Shown here piece after piece: positions 40,470-49,065 of a stretch of 64,000 nucleotides of DNA. The DNA is from Pseudomonas palleroniana (lineage in GTDB: Bacteria; Pseudomonadota; Gammaproteobacteria; Pseudomonadales; Pseudomonadaceae). Where the stretch lies: assembly GCF_003031675.1 (NCBI RefSeq), contig NZ_PYWX01000066.1, positions 32,003 through 96,002 of the forward strand, given 5' to 3'. Position 1 is the first letter of the stretch, and every line of letters starts with the position of its first letter. Position numbers and translations under genes: made by a program. The notes below the pieces were generated by a model. It made no database searches. It was given only the letters and a program-made list of their open reading frames with translations, and was not told the origin of the DNA.

Positions 40470-41417
40470 ATGCTGCATAGAGCTATAGAAGCCCCATACA
40501 TGACCACCAATGTCGCCCACACAAAAATTTTCAACTCGAGGCCTATCTCGCCTCTTGAGGAAATGTGTGCCTACGAATCGCTTTGGCAAAACCAAGGCGC
40601 TTGGTTTGCGAACCTCGCAGATCTTTTCCGGAACAATCCTGGCGCTATCCCCTCGGATTTAGTCGATGCGGATCGTATTGCCGAGACCCTCGAAAACCTC
40701 AAAAGGGTAATTGGCGAGGAAGCTCTTTCATCCACCGGCATCCGAGTTCATGGCGCCGGCGAGTACCCACAGAAGCTACGCGATGCAGACCATCCTGTAG
40801 AAGTCCTGTACTACCAAGGTAACTGGGAACTGGTAGAAACAGACTCTGTAGCAATTGTTGGAACGCGAAGCCCTACAGACGAGGGTGCTTTCAACGCTGG
40901 ACTAATTGCTCACAAATTGGTGAAAAGTGGGTTTACAGTAGTATCAGGTCTAGCGAAGGGTATAGACACAGCTGCCCATAAAGCCGCCCTCGCAGCGGGA
41001 GGTAACACAGTAGCAGTCATCGGCACACCGCTAAACGACTACTATCCAAAAGAAAATATGGACTTACAGAAGCATATTGCTCAGCAGCACCTTGTTATAT
41101 CTCAAGTCCCATTCTTAAGATACAAAGATCAAAACTATAAGACCAATCGTCTTTTCTTTCCTGCAAGAAATGTAACGATGTCCGCGCTTACTCAAGCGAC
41201 AATCATAGTAGAAGCCGGGAATACATCTGGAACGCTTGTGCAAGCAAGAGCGGCTCTAGCGCAGAAAAGGAAACTTTTCATCCTAGAAAGTTGCTTCAGA
41301 AATCCAGAACTAAACTGGCCGGCTAGATTTGAAAAGCTCGGAGCTATTCGCGTACAAAACGTCTCTGACATAATCGGATTACTCACGGATGACCAGGCCA
41401 ATACAGCTAGACAATGA
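40470..41417 (+). CDS. shosA: DprA-like protein, ShosA component
   Basis: A 315-aa protein from ATG 40,470 (AAAGGAG 6 nt upstream). It has a DprA Rossmann domain: VAIVGTRSPTDEGAFNAGLIAHKL, VVSGLAKGIDTAAHKAAL, AVIGTPLNDYYPKEN, then FPARNVTMSALTQATIIVEAGNTSGTLVQA. The C-terminal DprA wHTH is reduced. It overlaps a phosphoribosyltransferase gene by 29 bp. This DprA-plus-PRTase pair is the known composition of the ShosTA antiphage toxin-antitoxin system, in which the DprA-like protein is the antitoxin. It is not the housekeeping dprA, which is shorter in the N-terminal region and lies elsewhere. Confidence 0.8.
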   Translation: MLHRAIEAPYMTTNVAHTKIFNSRPISPLEEMCAYESLWQNQGAWFANLADLFRNNPGAIPSDLVDADRIAETLENLKRVIGEEALSSTGIRVHGAGEYPQKLRDADHPVEVLYYQGNWELVETDSVAIVGTRSPTDEGAFNAGLIAHKLVKSGFTVVSGLAKGIDTAAHKAALAAGGNTVAVIGTPLNDYYPKENMDLQKHIAQQHLVISQVPFLRYKDQNYKTNRLFFPARNVTMSALTQATIIVEAGNTSGTLVQARAALAQKRKLFILESCFRNPELNWPARFEKLGAIRVQNVSDIIGLLTDDQANTARQ

Positions 41418-42030
41418 CAGCTATCGATATTTGGATGACGGGGATTATTGCTACCATTTTTTGGAATACACATCTGGCGGCGGATTCAAAATAAGTCAGG
41501 GAAATCAACAAATTCTGAACTTGAAAAAGCGGCCCACCTCATCCGAGAATGAGCTTTACTACAAGCGTAAAGCTATTGAATTTTGGGGCGACCTACTATC
41601 TGCGGAGCTGAATCTCACTGCTTCAGCATTAAATTCTACCTTCATGCCCATGCCATGCTCCAAGCCAATCGGCCATCAGGACTACGATGATCGTATGCTG
41701 AAGGTGTTAAGGCGCATGGCCCGTAATACTCCTCAATTGGACATCCGCGAATTGCTCTTACAAGATCGAGCAAGGACTAGCCAGCATGAAGGGGAGCGCC
41801 TCAGTCCAGAACAAATTGCGTCTTACATGTCGGTCAACCAAGCCGCCTTGGTATTACCCATCAAGGAAAACCTTGTGGTAGTGGATGACGTGATCACAAT
41901 GGGGGCATCCTTCAAGGCGGCCAAGATTTTAGTTGAAAGAGCTGGAATTCGGACACAGGTAGTCGGTTTATTTCTTGCCAAAACGATCTGGCCGCCCAGT
42001 GAGTTGGATGACTGGCTAGCTGCTTTGTAA
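41389..42030 (+). CDS. shosT: phosphoribosyltransferase, ShosT component
   Basis: A 213-aa protein with the PRPP-binding loop LVVVDDVITMGASFKAAKIL (residues 163-182), the signature of type I phosphoribosyltransferases. The upstream half is helical and divergent from ComF. As the PRTase of a DprA/PRTase pair it fits the ShosT toxin. The ATG lies inside the shosA gene end, so production is coupled to the antitoxin. AT-rich codon use supports horizontal origin. Confidence 0.8.
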   Translation: MTRPIQLDNDSYRYLDDGDYCYHFLEYTSGGGFKISQGNQQILNLKKRPTSSENELYYKRKAIEFWGDLLSAELNLTASALNSTFMPMPCSKPIGHQDYDDRMLKVLRRMARNTPQLDIRELLLQDRARTSQHEGERLSPEQIASYMSVNQAALVLPIKENLVVVDDVITMGASFKAAKILVERAGIRTQVVGLFLAKTIWPPSELDDWLAAL

Positions 42031-42191
42031 CCGAAAGGTTATTCATTAAATCAAGTGCGTGCCGCCCTACTCCAGTGGGGCGTCAGCTCAACTGCTTCAA
42101 CTGACTGGGATTGCCGGAACGATGTTGAACATCGACAACATTTTGCCAGCCTGAAGATACGCGAGAAGTATCAGTACATAGGACGCCATGA

Positions 42192-42681
42192 CTAAAGATG
42201 CGGCAGACCACTGCATACATCCCCGGCTTTCTCATGCCACTTCAATCGATCAGCAAAAAAATACTGCGCTAGGTAGGTAATGGCGGTCGCTATCCCTGTG
42301 GCGAAAAGCGTCCAACCAAGCAATGCCCTGGTCAATGCAAGAGCTTCAAGCCCCCTCAGTCTTTAATGCTGACCGAGCAGACCCGGCGAATGCGAGTAGC
42401 GCTGCCGCGCAGCCACCTGATACCAAGAAACATGTTTTCAGGGCGTTAGTGCCAGCTTCCCAGCCAGACCTCACCATTTCAATATCCCATTGATGCGAAT
42501 GCTCCGCATCTCGAAGAAGTGTCTCTGGAGAACCGGCGTTTTGCATCGCATGTCCTTTGAGTTGTTCGAGATACTGATTTAGAGCATCTACGTTGACAGT
42601 CGTAAGCCCTTTTTCCTAATTGTTCTTTAGATCTTTCTGAAGAACCTCGATCGCTTGTTTCGCATCCGTTCCAGCTAATTC
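42192..42681 (-). pseudogene. decayed two-TM membrane protein gene
   Basis: Translated on the minus strand, a continuous protein sense runs from 42,681 to 42,192 but is broken by an in-frame TAG at 42,616-42,618 and by a frameshift at a run of five C (plus strand 42,351-42,355). Dropping one base there joins AFAGSARSALKTEG to LEALALTRALLGW. The restored product has a helical N-terminal part (AKQAIEVLQKDLKNN) and two membrane segments (CFLVSGGCAAALLAFAGSA; TLFATGIATAITYLAQYFF). No start codon is clear. It is the last recognisable gene relic before attR. Confidence 0.65.
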
Positions 42682-42831
42682 CTAAAATTTTTGATGGGCG
42701 CGACATATCAGTCGCCAAATTTGGAGGCGTCTGCCCACTCCGGGATAGTGATGGCGTCAGGGGGGGGCGTTTGTGTGAGGTCGATCGTTGTGCGCATAGT
42801 TGACGAGTGAGGAATCACTAGCTTTTTAGAA

Positions 42832-42854
42832 AAACGGGGAATGAACGGGGAAAA
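42832..42854. repeat. candidate integrase arm-type site, right
   Basis: It matches 21,379-21,401 at 20 of 23 positions in direct orientation, again with two GGGGAA words 11 bp apart. It lies 66 bp inside the right att repeat. Confidence 0.5.
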
Positions 42855-42879
42855 TTCCCAATCATGCAAGCCTAAAACG

Positions 42880-42905
42880 AAAAAGGCCCACCAGAAGGTG
42901 AGCCT
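42880..42905 (-). terminator. island-supplied terminator for tRNA-Thr
   Basis: On the minus strand AGGCTCACC pairs with GGTGGGCCT (one mismatch) and is followed by TTTTT, just past the tRNA 3' end. This hairpin belongs to the island, because the chromosomal one was left at 21,173. Confidence 0.7.
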
Positions 42906-42919
42906 AAGTCGTTGTTCTA

Positions 42920-42997
<78 letters not shown>

Positions 42998-43135
42998 GTG
43001 TTAGGGCGACGATTATAGCGATTGGCAGGCATCTGTAAACCCCTGAATTCTGACTATTTTTGCAAATACAGAGGTTTTTTTGAGCAGGCCGTATTTTAAT
43101 TGCGGCGAGTCGTGCTCCGGGGCCGTCAAATCAGC

Positions 43136-43369
43136 TCAGTTGCCATCGCCACAGTTGTCCGTGAATTTCATGTACTCCAACACCCGGGTCTGGTTCTTTG
43201 AGTCGAGATAGGTCATTCGCGCGTTCACTATGCCGCATCCCGAGCGGGAGTCTTCGCTGGTGGAGAGTACGCGCTGGATGTCTGGCTTGGGGGTTGCGCC
43301 GGCGTGTGCGGTGGCGGTCAGTGCAAGCAGGGCGGCGGCGATCAGGGGTTTCCAGTTGTTGGGGTTCAT
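43136..43369 (-). CDS. DUF2790-type secreted protein
   Basis: A 77-aa protein with a signal peptide (LIAAALLALTATAHA). The mature part ends with GIVNARMTYLDSKNQTRVLEYMKFTDNC, the pattern of the small DUF2790 family common in Pseudomonas. Two Cys may form a disulfide. It is probably periplasmic; function unknown. It is the first core gene right of the tRNA. Confidence 0.85.
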   Translation of the reverse strand: MNPNNWKPLIAAALLALTATAHAGATPKPDIQRVLSTSEDSRSGCGIVNARMTYLDSKNQTRVLEYMKFTDNCGDGN

Positions 43370-43715
43370 CGTGGTGTCCTCAGGGTCAGTGATGGGGTGA
43401 GGTCATTGAGCGCCTGGGAGGTATCTGGTCTGTGTCGTCGATCTCGGGTTTTGTCTCGTTGTGTATTGGCTGAATATTTATGTACTTGCCGATACGAAGG
43501 AGGGCTGAAGGGGGAAGGGGCAGTATGTGGCTGGAAAGCCATTTAATTGACTTAAAGCCGTTCGTCCGAAAAATAATCTGCTAAAACATCAAAATAATGA
43601 CACTTTTCTGTGCCTGACCCAGAATGCATTCACCGGGACGCCTATAAAAAAGACCTGCGGCTAGTGCCTGCTTGCCGAACTTCACGTCTTTAAGCTGCGT
43701 CGTGAGGAGAAGGCT

Positions 43716-44621
43716 ATGAGCCTCAGCGAAGAACTTTTGGCGTTATTTGGCAAAGATGTCAGCCACGATGCCCAAGGCATTAATGCGCGGATGCACTTTT
43801 TTGGCAGTGTGCCTGGCGACGAAAACACCCACTCACATTCCCCGCCCGCCGATATCGCGGTTGTGCGCGCCAAGGTCGTGGCGCTGGTGTCTATCAATGG
43901 CGGCGTTGGGCGCAGCACGTTGGCCACGGCCTTGAGCAGTGGCTTGCAGCGTCATGGTGAGTCAGTGGTGGCGCTGGATCTGGACCCGCAAAATGCCTTG
44001 CATCATCACTTCGGCGTCAGTGCGGCGTTACCCGGTATTGGCCGCACCAGTCTGGAGCATGGGCAGTGGGGGGCTTTGCAACAGCCCAGCTTCGCCGGTT
44101 GCCAGGTGATTACCTTTGGCGATATCGATTTCCAGCAGCAGGAAAACCTGGAGCGTTGGCTCAAGCATGAACCCGGTTGGTTGGCGCAGCGTCTCGCGTC
44201 CCTGGGCCTGAGCGAGCGGCAAACGCTGATCATCGATACGCCTGCCGGTAATAATGTCTACTTCCATCAAGCGCTGAGCGTTGCCGACGTGGTGCTGCTG
44301 GTGGTTCATCCCGATGCTGCGTGTCTTGCCACTCTGGAGCATTTTGACCAACTGCTGGCGCCCCATCTTGAGGGCTCTCGCCCACCCTCTGTGCATGTAG
44401 TGGTCAATCAGGTGGACGAGAGTGATGCCTTCGGCCTGGACATGGTCGAGGCCTTCAAGCAGCGCCTGGAGTCCCCACCATTTGAAGTACATCGTGACGT
44501 GGCAATCAACGAGGCGCTGGCCTTTGCGGCAGACCCGTTGGACAGCGCAGCCAAGCGGCTGGCCGGAGACGATATCAATGAGATTTGCCTGGCATTGAAG
44601 GCACCGAAAAAGAAACCATAA
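43716..44621 (+). CDS. BcsQ/WssA-like MinD-type ATPase, orphan
   Basis: A 301-aa P-loop ATPase of the ParA/MinD class: VVALVSINGGVGRSTLATALSSGL (deviant Walker A with Asn in place of the first Lys), VVALDLDPQNALHHHFGV and LIIDTPAGNNVYFHQALSVADVVLLVV. The overall fit is to the cellulose-operon protein YhjQ/BcsQ, the type that opens the wss operon in P. fluorescens as WssA and helps place cellulose synthase at the pole. No bcsA/wssB follows; the next gene is convergent. It is therefore either a relic of a lost wss operon or a reused partitioning ATPase. The preceding 345 bp hold no gene. Confidence 0.75.
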   Translation: MSLSEELLALFGKDVSHDAQGINARMHFFGSVPGDENTHSHSPPADIAVVRAKVVALVSINGGVGRSTLATALSSGLQRHGESVVALDLDPQNALHHHFGVSAALPGIGRTSLEHGQWGALQQPSFAGCQVITFGDIDFQQQENLERWLKHEPGWLAQRLASLGLSERQTLIIDTPAGNNVYFHQALSVADVVLLVVHPDAACLATLEHFDQLLAPHLEGSRPPSVHVVVNQVDESDAFGLDMVEAFKQRLESPPFEVHRDVAINEALAFAADPLDSAAKRLAGDDINEICLALKAPKKKP

Positions 44622-44861
44622 AGCGCGCTTTATAGGCTTAATGCCAGATGCTTATGCACAATCGGTTGGTTGCGGCTGTCAGGCGACGGCCATTTTGTGG
44701 AGCGGTTCTCAACACGCTGCAACTGCCTGTTTTGTGTGCATTTTATTTTGTGAACAAAAAATGACCAGCGTGCCTTTTGGCCTGCAGCGCTGATGGGAAC
44801 AGCCTCTGTAAAGAATTCATCAACAGAGTTATCCACAGGGGCATGTAGGAAATTTTGCCCC

Positions 44862-46049
44862 TTAATCGCGCTCGGCCAGCACCATCAAGTTGCGTGGGGT
44901 CAGGGCGGGCTCACAGAAGCTGCCTATCTCGACCTTGTAGCCCTGTTCCGACAGATAGAGCGCCCGGTCCAACACTAGCCACATTTCCAGCGGGCGTCGA
45001 AACAAGCCTCGGACCAATTCCAGGTTGCGTACCTGTGCCAGGCGGCGCCAACCCTCGGCCTCCAGTGCAGCCCAATCCTGTTCACCTGTGGATAAGCCCT
45101 TGAGATTCGCCAGTTCCCGGCAGTAGTCGGCGAAGGATTTGCCCAGCCAACTGGCGGGCAGCGAGGGGGTGGGTAAGTAGTCGTCGTGGCCGCGTAACTG
45201 GCGTTGCAAGTGATCAAAGCCCAGGCGTCGAGCCATGGAGGTGTCACGTTGTTGGCGCACGCGATTGCCGGCGGTGACGGTTTCGCTCAATGGCAGGCCC
45301 AGGTCATCTTTTGACAGGCGCAGGCCTGACGTACGGCCGGCGCTCGATAGCGGTTGGTAGTGCTCGCCATTGATGCGGTTATAGCAGCAGGGCGCCAGCG
45401 CCAGTTGTTTGCAGCCGGCAGCACTGGCCAGTTGCAACAGGCGCACGTGCAAGTCGCCGCAGGCGTGCAAGGCGATGGGCGTGTGGGCGGGGCTGAGTGT
45501 CACATCCGCCATCACGTCTTGCAGGCGATGCGTGACCGGCAATCGGTGGTGCTCGCTCAGCGCCTGGCCTGAAGCAATCAATGCCGGGTCGTATTCCAGG
45601 CAAGTCAGTTGCTGGCCGGGTTGCAGCAGGCGACGGCCGAGATGACCTTTGCCGGCACACCAGTCCAGCCAGTGGCCAGGTGTTTCGGTGAATTGCAATG
45701 CGGCGCCGAAGGCTTCGATCTGCTGCCATTTGCGGCCGGGCACGTCGACGTTCAGGCGGTGGCGGGCCGGCTCCAGTACGCGTTTGGGTAACTCGTCCAC
45801 TGCACTGAGGCGCAATGCCCGCTCCGCCAACTGTGGAAAAGGCGCAGGCGCCGCTAACGCGTGGGCGTGGTTGTGGCTGGCTTCGGCATCCGCCAACGAG
45901 CGTTGGCGAAGCCAGTGGGCCAACTCGGGATGCGCGGCTTCCCAGGGTAATTGCAGGTGTGTAAAGGGCCGTGGTCGCCACAGCCCTTGATGCTCGACCA
46001 GAAACGCATCCAGCGCTTTGAAACGGGCCTCAGCGTCCCTGGCAGGCAT
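44862..46049 (-). CDS. SAM-dependent methyltransferase
   Basis: A 395-aa protein of the Methyltransf_32 type. The SAM-binding motif is GHWLDWCAGKGHLGRRLLQPG near residue 130, with CLEYDPALIASGQ and IALHACGDLHVRLLQLA, followed by the conserved APCCYN sequence near residue 225. The substrate is unknown; relatives include RNA- or protein-modifying enzymes. The start overlaps the end of the hisM gene by 20 bp, so it is translated from the same message as the ABC importer. Confidence 0.85.
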   Translation of the reverse strand: MPARDAEARFKALDAFLVEHQGLWRPRPFTHLQLPWEAAHPELAHWLRQRSLADAEASHNHAHALAAPAPFPQLAERALRLSAVDELPKRVLEPARHRLNVDVPGRKWQQIEAFGAALQFTETPGHWLDWCAGKGHLGRRLLQPGQQLTCLEYDPALIASGQALSEHHRLPVTHRLQDVMADVTLSPAHTPIALHACGDLHVRLLQLASAAGCKQLALAPCCYNRINGEHYQPLSSAGRTSGLRLSKDDLGLPLSETVTAGNRVRQQRDTSMARRLGFDHLQRQLRGHDDYLPTPSLPASWLGKSFADYCRELANLKGLSTGEQDWAALEAEGWRRLAQVRNLELVRGLFRRPLEMWLVLDRALYLSEQGYKVEIGSFCEPALTPRNLMVLAERD

Positions 46050-46761
46050 CGACGCGCAACCAGCGTTCGAGCAGTTTGAAGCCGCGCACCAGGATGTAAG
46101 CCATCAGCAGGTAGAACAACCCGGCGGCGAAGAAGATCTCCACCGGCAAGTAGGTGCGGGCGATGATCGTACGCGCCATGCCCGTCAGTTCCAGCAAGGT
46201 CACGGTACTGGCCAGGGCACTGGCCTTGAGCATCAGGATCACTTCGTTGCTGTACGCCGGCAGGCCGATGCGCGAGGCGCGGGGCAGGATGATGTAGAAC
46301 AACGTCTTGGGCTTGGACATGCCCAGGGCGCGTGCCGCTTCGATCTCACCCGGCGGGATGGCCTGGATCGCGCCGCGCAGGATCTCGGCGATATAAGCGG
46401 CGGTGTGCAGGGTCATCGTCGCCGTGGCGCACCAGAACGGATCGCGCAGGTAGGGCCAGAGGACGCTCTCACGGACCGTATCGAACTGTGCCAAGCCGTA
46501 ATAGACCAGGAACAACTGCACCAGCAGGGGCGTGCCCCGGAAGAAGAAAATGTAGGCGTAGGGCAGGGCGCTCACGTACCAGCGGCGCGAGGAACGGGCG
46601 ATGCCCAGCGGGATCGCCAGCAGCAGGCCGGCAATCACCGCGATAGCAACCAGTTCCAGCGTGAGGGTGGCGCCCTGGGCGAGCTTGGGCAGCCACTTGA
46701 TGATCACGGCCCAGTTCAGGCCCAGGTCGAAATACGCCAGCCAGCTGTAGTCGCCGCTCAT
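46030..46761 (-). CDS. hisM: histidine/basic amino-acid ABC importer permease M
   Basis: A 243-aa inner-membrane permease (ATG 46,761; MSGDYSWLAYFDLGLNWAVI). It has about five helices and the coupling motif for the ATPase, AYIAEILRGAIQAIPPGEIEAARALGMS. With HisQ it forms the transmembrane pore for histidine, lysine, arginine or ornithine. The ATG overlaps the hisQ stop by 4 bp and its end overlaps the methyltransferase. Confidence 0.88.
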   Translation of the reverse strand: MSGDYSWLAYFDLGLNWAVIIKWLPKLAQGATLTLELVAIAVIAGLLLAIPLGIARSSRRWYVSALPYAYIFFFRGTPLLVQLFLVYYGLAQFDTVRESVLWPYLRDPFWCATATMTLHTAAYIAEILRGAIQAIPPGEIEAARALGMSKPKTLFYIILPRASRIGLPAYSNEVILMLKASALASTVTLLELTGMARTIIARTYLPVEIFFAAGLFYLLMAYILVRGFKLLERWLRVDACQGR

Positions 46762-47453
46762 TGGGTGCTCCTTGCAAAGCCGCGGGCGGCGCGTTTTTCC
46801 AGAAAGTGCATGCCGGTCATGGCCAGCACGGTGAGGCCCAGGTACATGAATGCCGCGACCATGAAGAAGGTGAACGGCTGCTTGGTCACGGTCACGCCGA
46901 TCTGGGCGTGGCGCATGATTTCTTCCAGGCCGATCACCGAAACCAGTGCAGTGTCCTTCATCAGAATCATGAACAGGTTGCCCAGGCCGGGCAGGGCGAT
47001 GCGCCACATCTGCGGCATGATCAGGCGGGTGAAAATCCTGAACTTCGACAGCCCCAACGCCACACCCGCTTCGCGGTGGCCCTTGGGAATGGCGAGGATC
47101 GCGCCACGGAATACTTCCGTGGCGTAGGCGCCAAAGCACAGGCCGAGGGCGATCACCCCGGCGGCAAAGGCACTGAGAGAAAGGTCGGGGTTACCGAAGA
47201 ACTCACCGAGGGCACGCATCAGGTTGACCGTGCCGAAATAAATCAGCAGCACCCACAGCAATTCGGGAATACCGCGGACGATGGTCGAGTAAGCGCCGCC
47301 AAGCCATTGCAGCGGCTTGTACGGGGACGTCTTGGCCAAGGCGCCGGCAAGGCCCAGCACCAGCCCCAGGCACAGGGCCGTGAGCGCCAGTTTGACGGTC
47401 ATCAGCGCGCCGGCGGCAAGTGCCGGGCCGAATCCGTAGAGATCGAAATTCAT
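46758..47453 (-). CDS. hisQ: histidine/basic amino-acid ABC importer permease Q
   Basis: A 231-aa permease (MNFDLYGFGPALAAGALMTVKLA) with the EAA-type loop AYATEVFRGAILAIPKGHREAGVALGLS. I start it at ATG 47,453; six further codons upstream remain open. It pairs with HisM. The order of the minus-strand run is hisP, hisJ, hisQ, hisM, then the methyltransferase. Confidence 0.88.
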   Translation of the reverse strand: MNFDLYGFGPALAAGALMTVKLALTALCLGLVLGLAGALAKTSPYKPLQWLGGAYSTIVRGIPELLWVLLIYFGTVNLMRALGEFFGNPDLSLSAFAAGVIALGLCFGAYATEVFRGAILAIPKGHREAGVALGLSKFRIFTRLIMPQMWRIALPGLGNLFMILMKDTALVSVIGLEEIMRHAQIGVTVTKQPFTFFMVAAFMYLGLTVLAMTGMHFLEKRAARGFARSTQ

Positions 47454-47525
47454 GGTGTTTTCATATCGCAAGGCAGAGCTTAAAGCCGGCGTGCTCCGCT
47501 GAGCACGCCGGGCAAGTCGTTCAGG

Positions 47526-48278
47526 TCATTCGATGCTGAACGGGAAGTACTTGTCGTTGATCTTCTTGTAGGTGCCGTCTGCCTTGATCTCCGCCAGGGC
47601 TTTGTTCAGGCGCTCGCGCAGTGGGTCGCCCTTGCGTACGGCGATACCGATCTTGTCGCTTTCTACAACCGGGTCGCCTTTGAACTCGTAGGCCGAACCG
47701 TCTTTGCTCTTGAGCCATTCGTATTGCACGTACTTGTCGGCGAGGATGCCGTCCAGGCGCCCGGACGTCAGGTCGAGGTAGGCGTTTTCCTGGGTGTCAT
47801 ACAGCTTGGCGGTGGTGTCCGGCAGCTTGTCTTCCAGGTAAGTACCGGCCAGGGTCGCTCGCTGTGCGCCGATGGTTTTGCCCTTCAGGTATGCCGCGTC
47901 GGTCTTGAAGTCCGCAGTGGCTTTCGGCGCGATGAATTGCAGCTTGTTGGAGTAGTACGGGTCGGTGAAGTCGACGGCCTGCTTGCGTTCATCGGTGATC
48001 GACAGCGAAGACACCAGGAAGTCGAATTTCTTGGCGTTCAGGGCCGGGATGATGCCGTCCCAGTCGGAGACATACACTTCACACTTCTCGACTTTCATCT
48101 TGGCGCACAGGGCGTCGCCGATGTCTTTGTCGAAGCCCACGACGTTGCCGCTGGCGTCTTTATTGTTGAAGGGCGGGTAGGCCGCTTCGATCCCCATCTT
48201 CAGGGTTTCCGCCATGGCTGTGGCGCTGAACGCCATCGAGACGGCCGCGGCCAGAAGGAATTTTTTATAGTTCTGCAT
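47526..48278 (-). CDS. hisJ: periplasmic basic amino-acid binding protein
   Basis: A 250-aa solute-binding protein with a signal peptide (FLLAAAVSMAFSATAMA). The mature start ETLKMGIEAAYPPFNNKDASG and VGFDKDIGDALCAKM are the hallmark of HisJ/ArgT/AotJ. FLVSSLSITDERKQAVDFTDPYY follows. Four Cys include the CEVYVSDWDGIIP disulfide region. It delivers substrate to HisQM. The exact amino acid is not certain (histidine, arginine or ornithine). Confidence 0.9.
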   Translation of the reverse strand: MQNYKKFLLAAAVSMAFSATAMAETLKMGIEAAYPPFNNKDASGNVVGFDKDIGDALCAKMKVEKCEVYVSDWDGIIPALNAKKFDFLVSSLSITDERKQAVDFTDPYYSNKLQFIAPKATADFKTDAAYLKGKTIGAQRATLAGTYLEDKLPDTTAKLYDTQENAYLDLTSGRLDGILADKYVQYEWLKSKDGSAYEFKGDPVVESDKIGIAVRKGDPLRERLNKALAEIKADGTYKKINDKYFPFSIE

Positions 48279-48291
48279 GCATGTTGCTCCG

Positions 48292-49065
48292 TTAGCGGTT
48301 GCTGGACATGAATTGTTTGCAGCGTGCCGAAAGCGGGTTTTCAAACACCTGCTGTGGCGATCCTTGTTCTTCGACCAGGCCCTGGTGCAAGAACACCACT
48401 TCGCTGGACACCTGGCGGGCAAAGCCCATTTCATGGGTGACCAGCAGCATGGTGCGGCCTTCTTCGGCCAGTGCGCGGATCACATTAAGTACTTCCTGAA
48501 CCATTTCCGGGTCAAGGGCCGAGTTCGGCTCGTCGAACAGGATGACCTTGGGCTGCATCGCCAGGGTGCGCGCAATGGCCGCCCGTTGCTGCTGGCCGCC
48601 GGACAGTTGCGCAGGGTAAGCGTGGCGTTTGTCGGCGATGCCGACCTTGGCCAGCAGGGCTTCGGCCACTTCAATGGCTTCAGCCTTGCTCTGGCCGAGC
48701 ACGCGGCGGGGCGCCTCGATGATGTTGTCGAGGATGCTCATGTGCGGCCACAGATTAAAGTTTTGAAACACAAAACCAATTTCGCTGCGCAGGCGGTTGA
48801 TCTGTTTGCCGTCGGCAGCCATCAGCTCGCCGTTTTTCGCGGCCTTGAGCTTGAGTTCCTCACCGGCGACCAGGATCTGGCCCTGATGGGGGTTTTCCAG
48901 CAGGTTGATGCAGCGCAAAAAGGTGGACTTGCCGGAACCGGAGGAACCCAGGATCGAGATCACGTCGCCGTCGCGGGCGGTCAGCGAGATACCTTTAAGT
49001 ACCTCCAGCTCACCATAGCGTTTATGCAAGTTGCGGATTTCAAGCGCGGGCGTGGCCTCAGCCAT
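48292..49065 (-). CDS. hisP: histidine-type ABC importer ATPase
   Basis: A 257-aa ATPase with Walker A ILGSSGSGKST, Q loop VFQNFNLWPH, signature LSGGQQQRAAIAR, Walker B VILFDEPNSALDPE and the switch His in VTHEMGFA. It resembles HisP more than other polar-amino-acid ATPases. It is the first gene of the minus-strand transport operon, 13 bp before the binding-protein gene. The Asn in DEPNSALD replaces the more usual Thr. Confidence 0.92.
   Translation of the reverse strand: MAEATPALEIRNLHKRYGELEVLKGISLTARDGDVISILGSSGSGKSTFLRCINLLENPHQGQILVAGEELKLKAAKNGELMAADGKQINRLRSEIGFVFQNFNLWPHMSILDNIIEAPRRVLGQSKAEAIEVAEALLAKVGIADKRHAYPAQLSGGQQQRAAIARTLAMQPKVILFDEPNSALDPEMVQEVLNVIRALAEEGRTMLLVTHEMGFARQVSSEVVFLHQGLVEEQGSPQQVFENPLSARCKQFMSSNR

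Noticed and set aside
44829..45095. Two DnaA-box-like words (TTATCCACA at 44,829; inverted at 45,087)
   Set aside because: Only two copies 258 bp apart, one inside the methyltransferase gene, with no AT-rich unwinding region or replication gene; likely chance.
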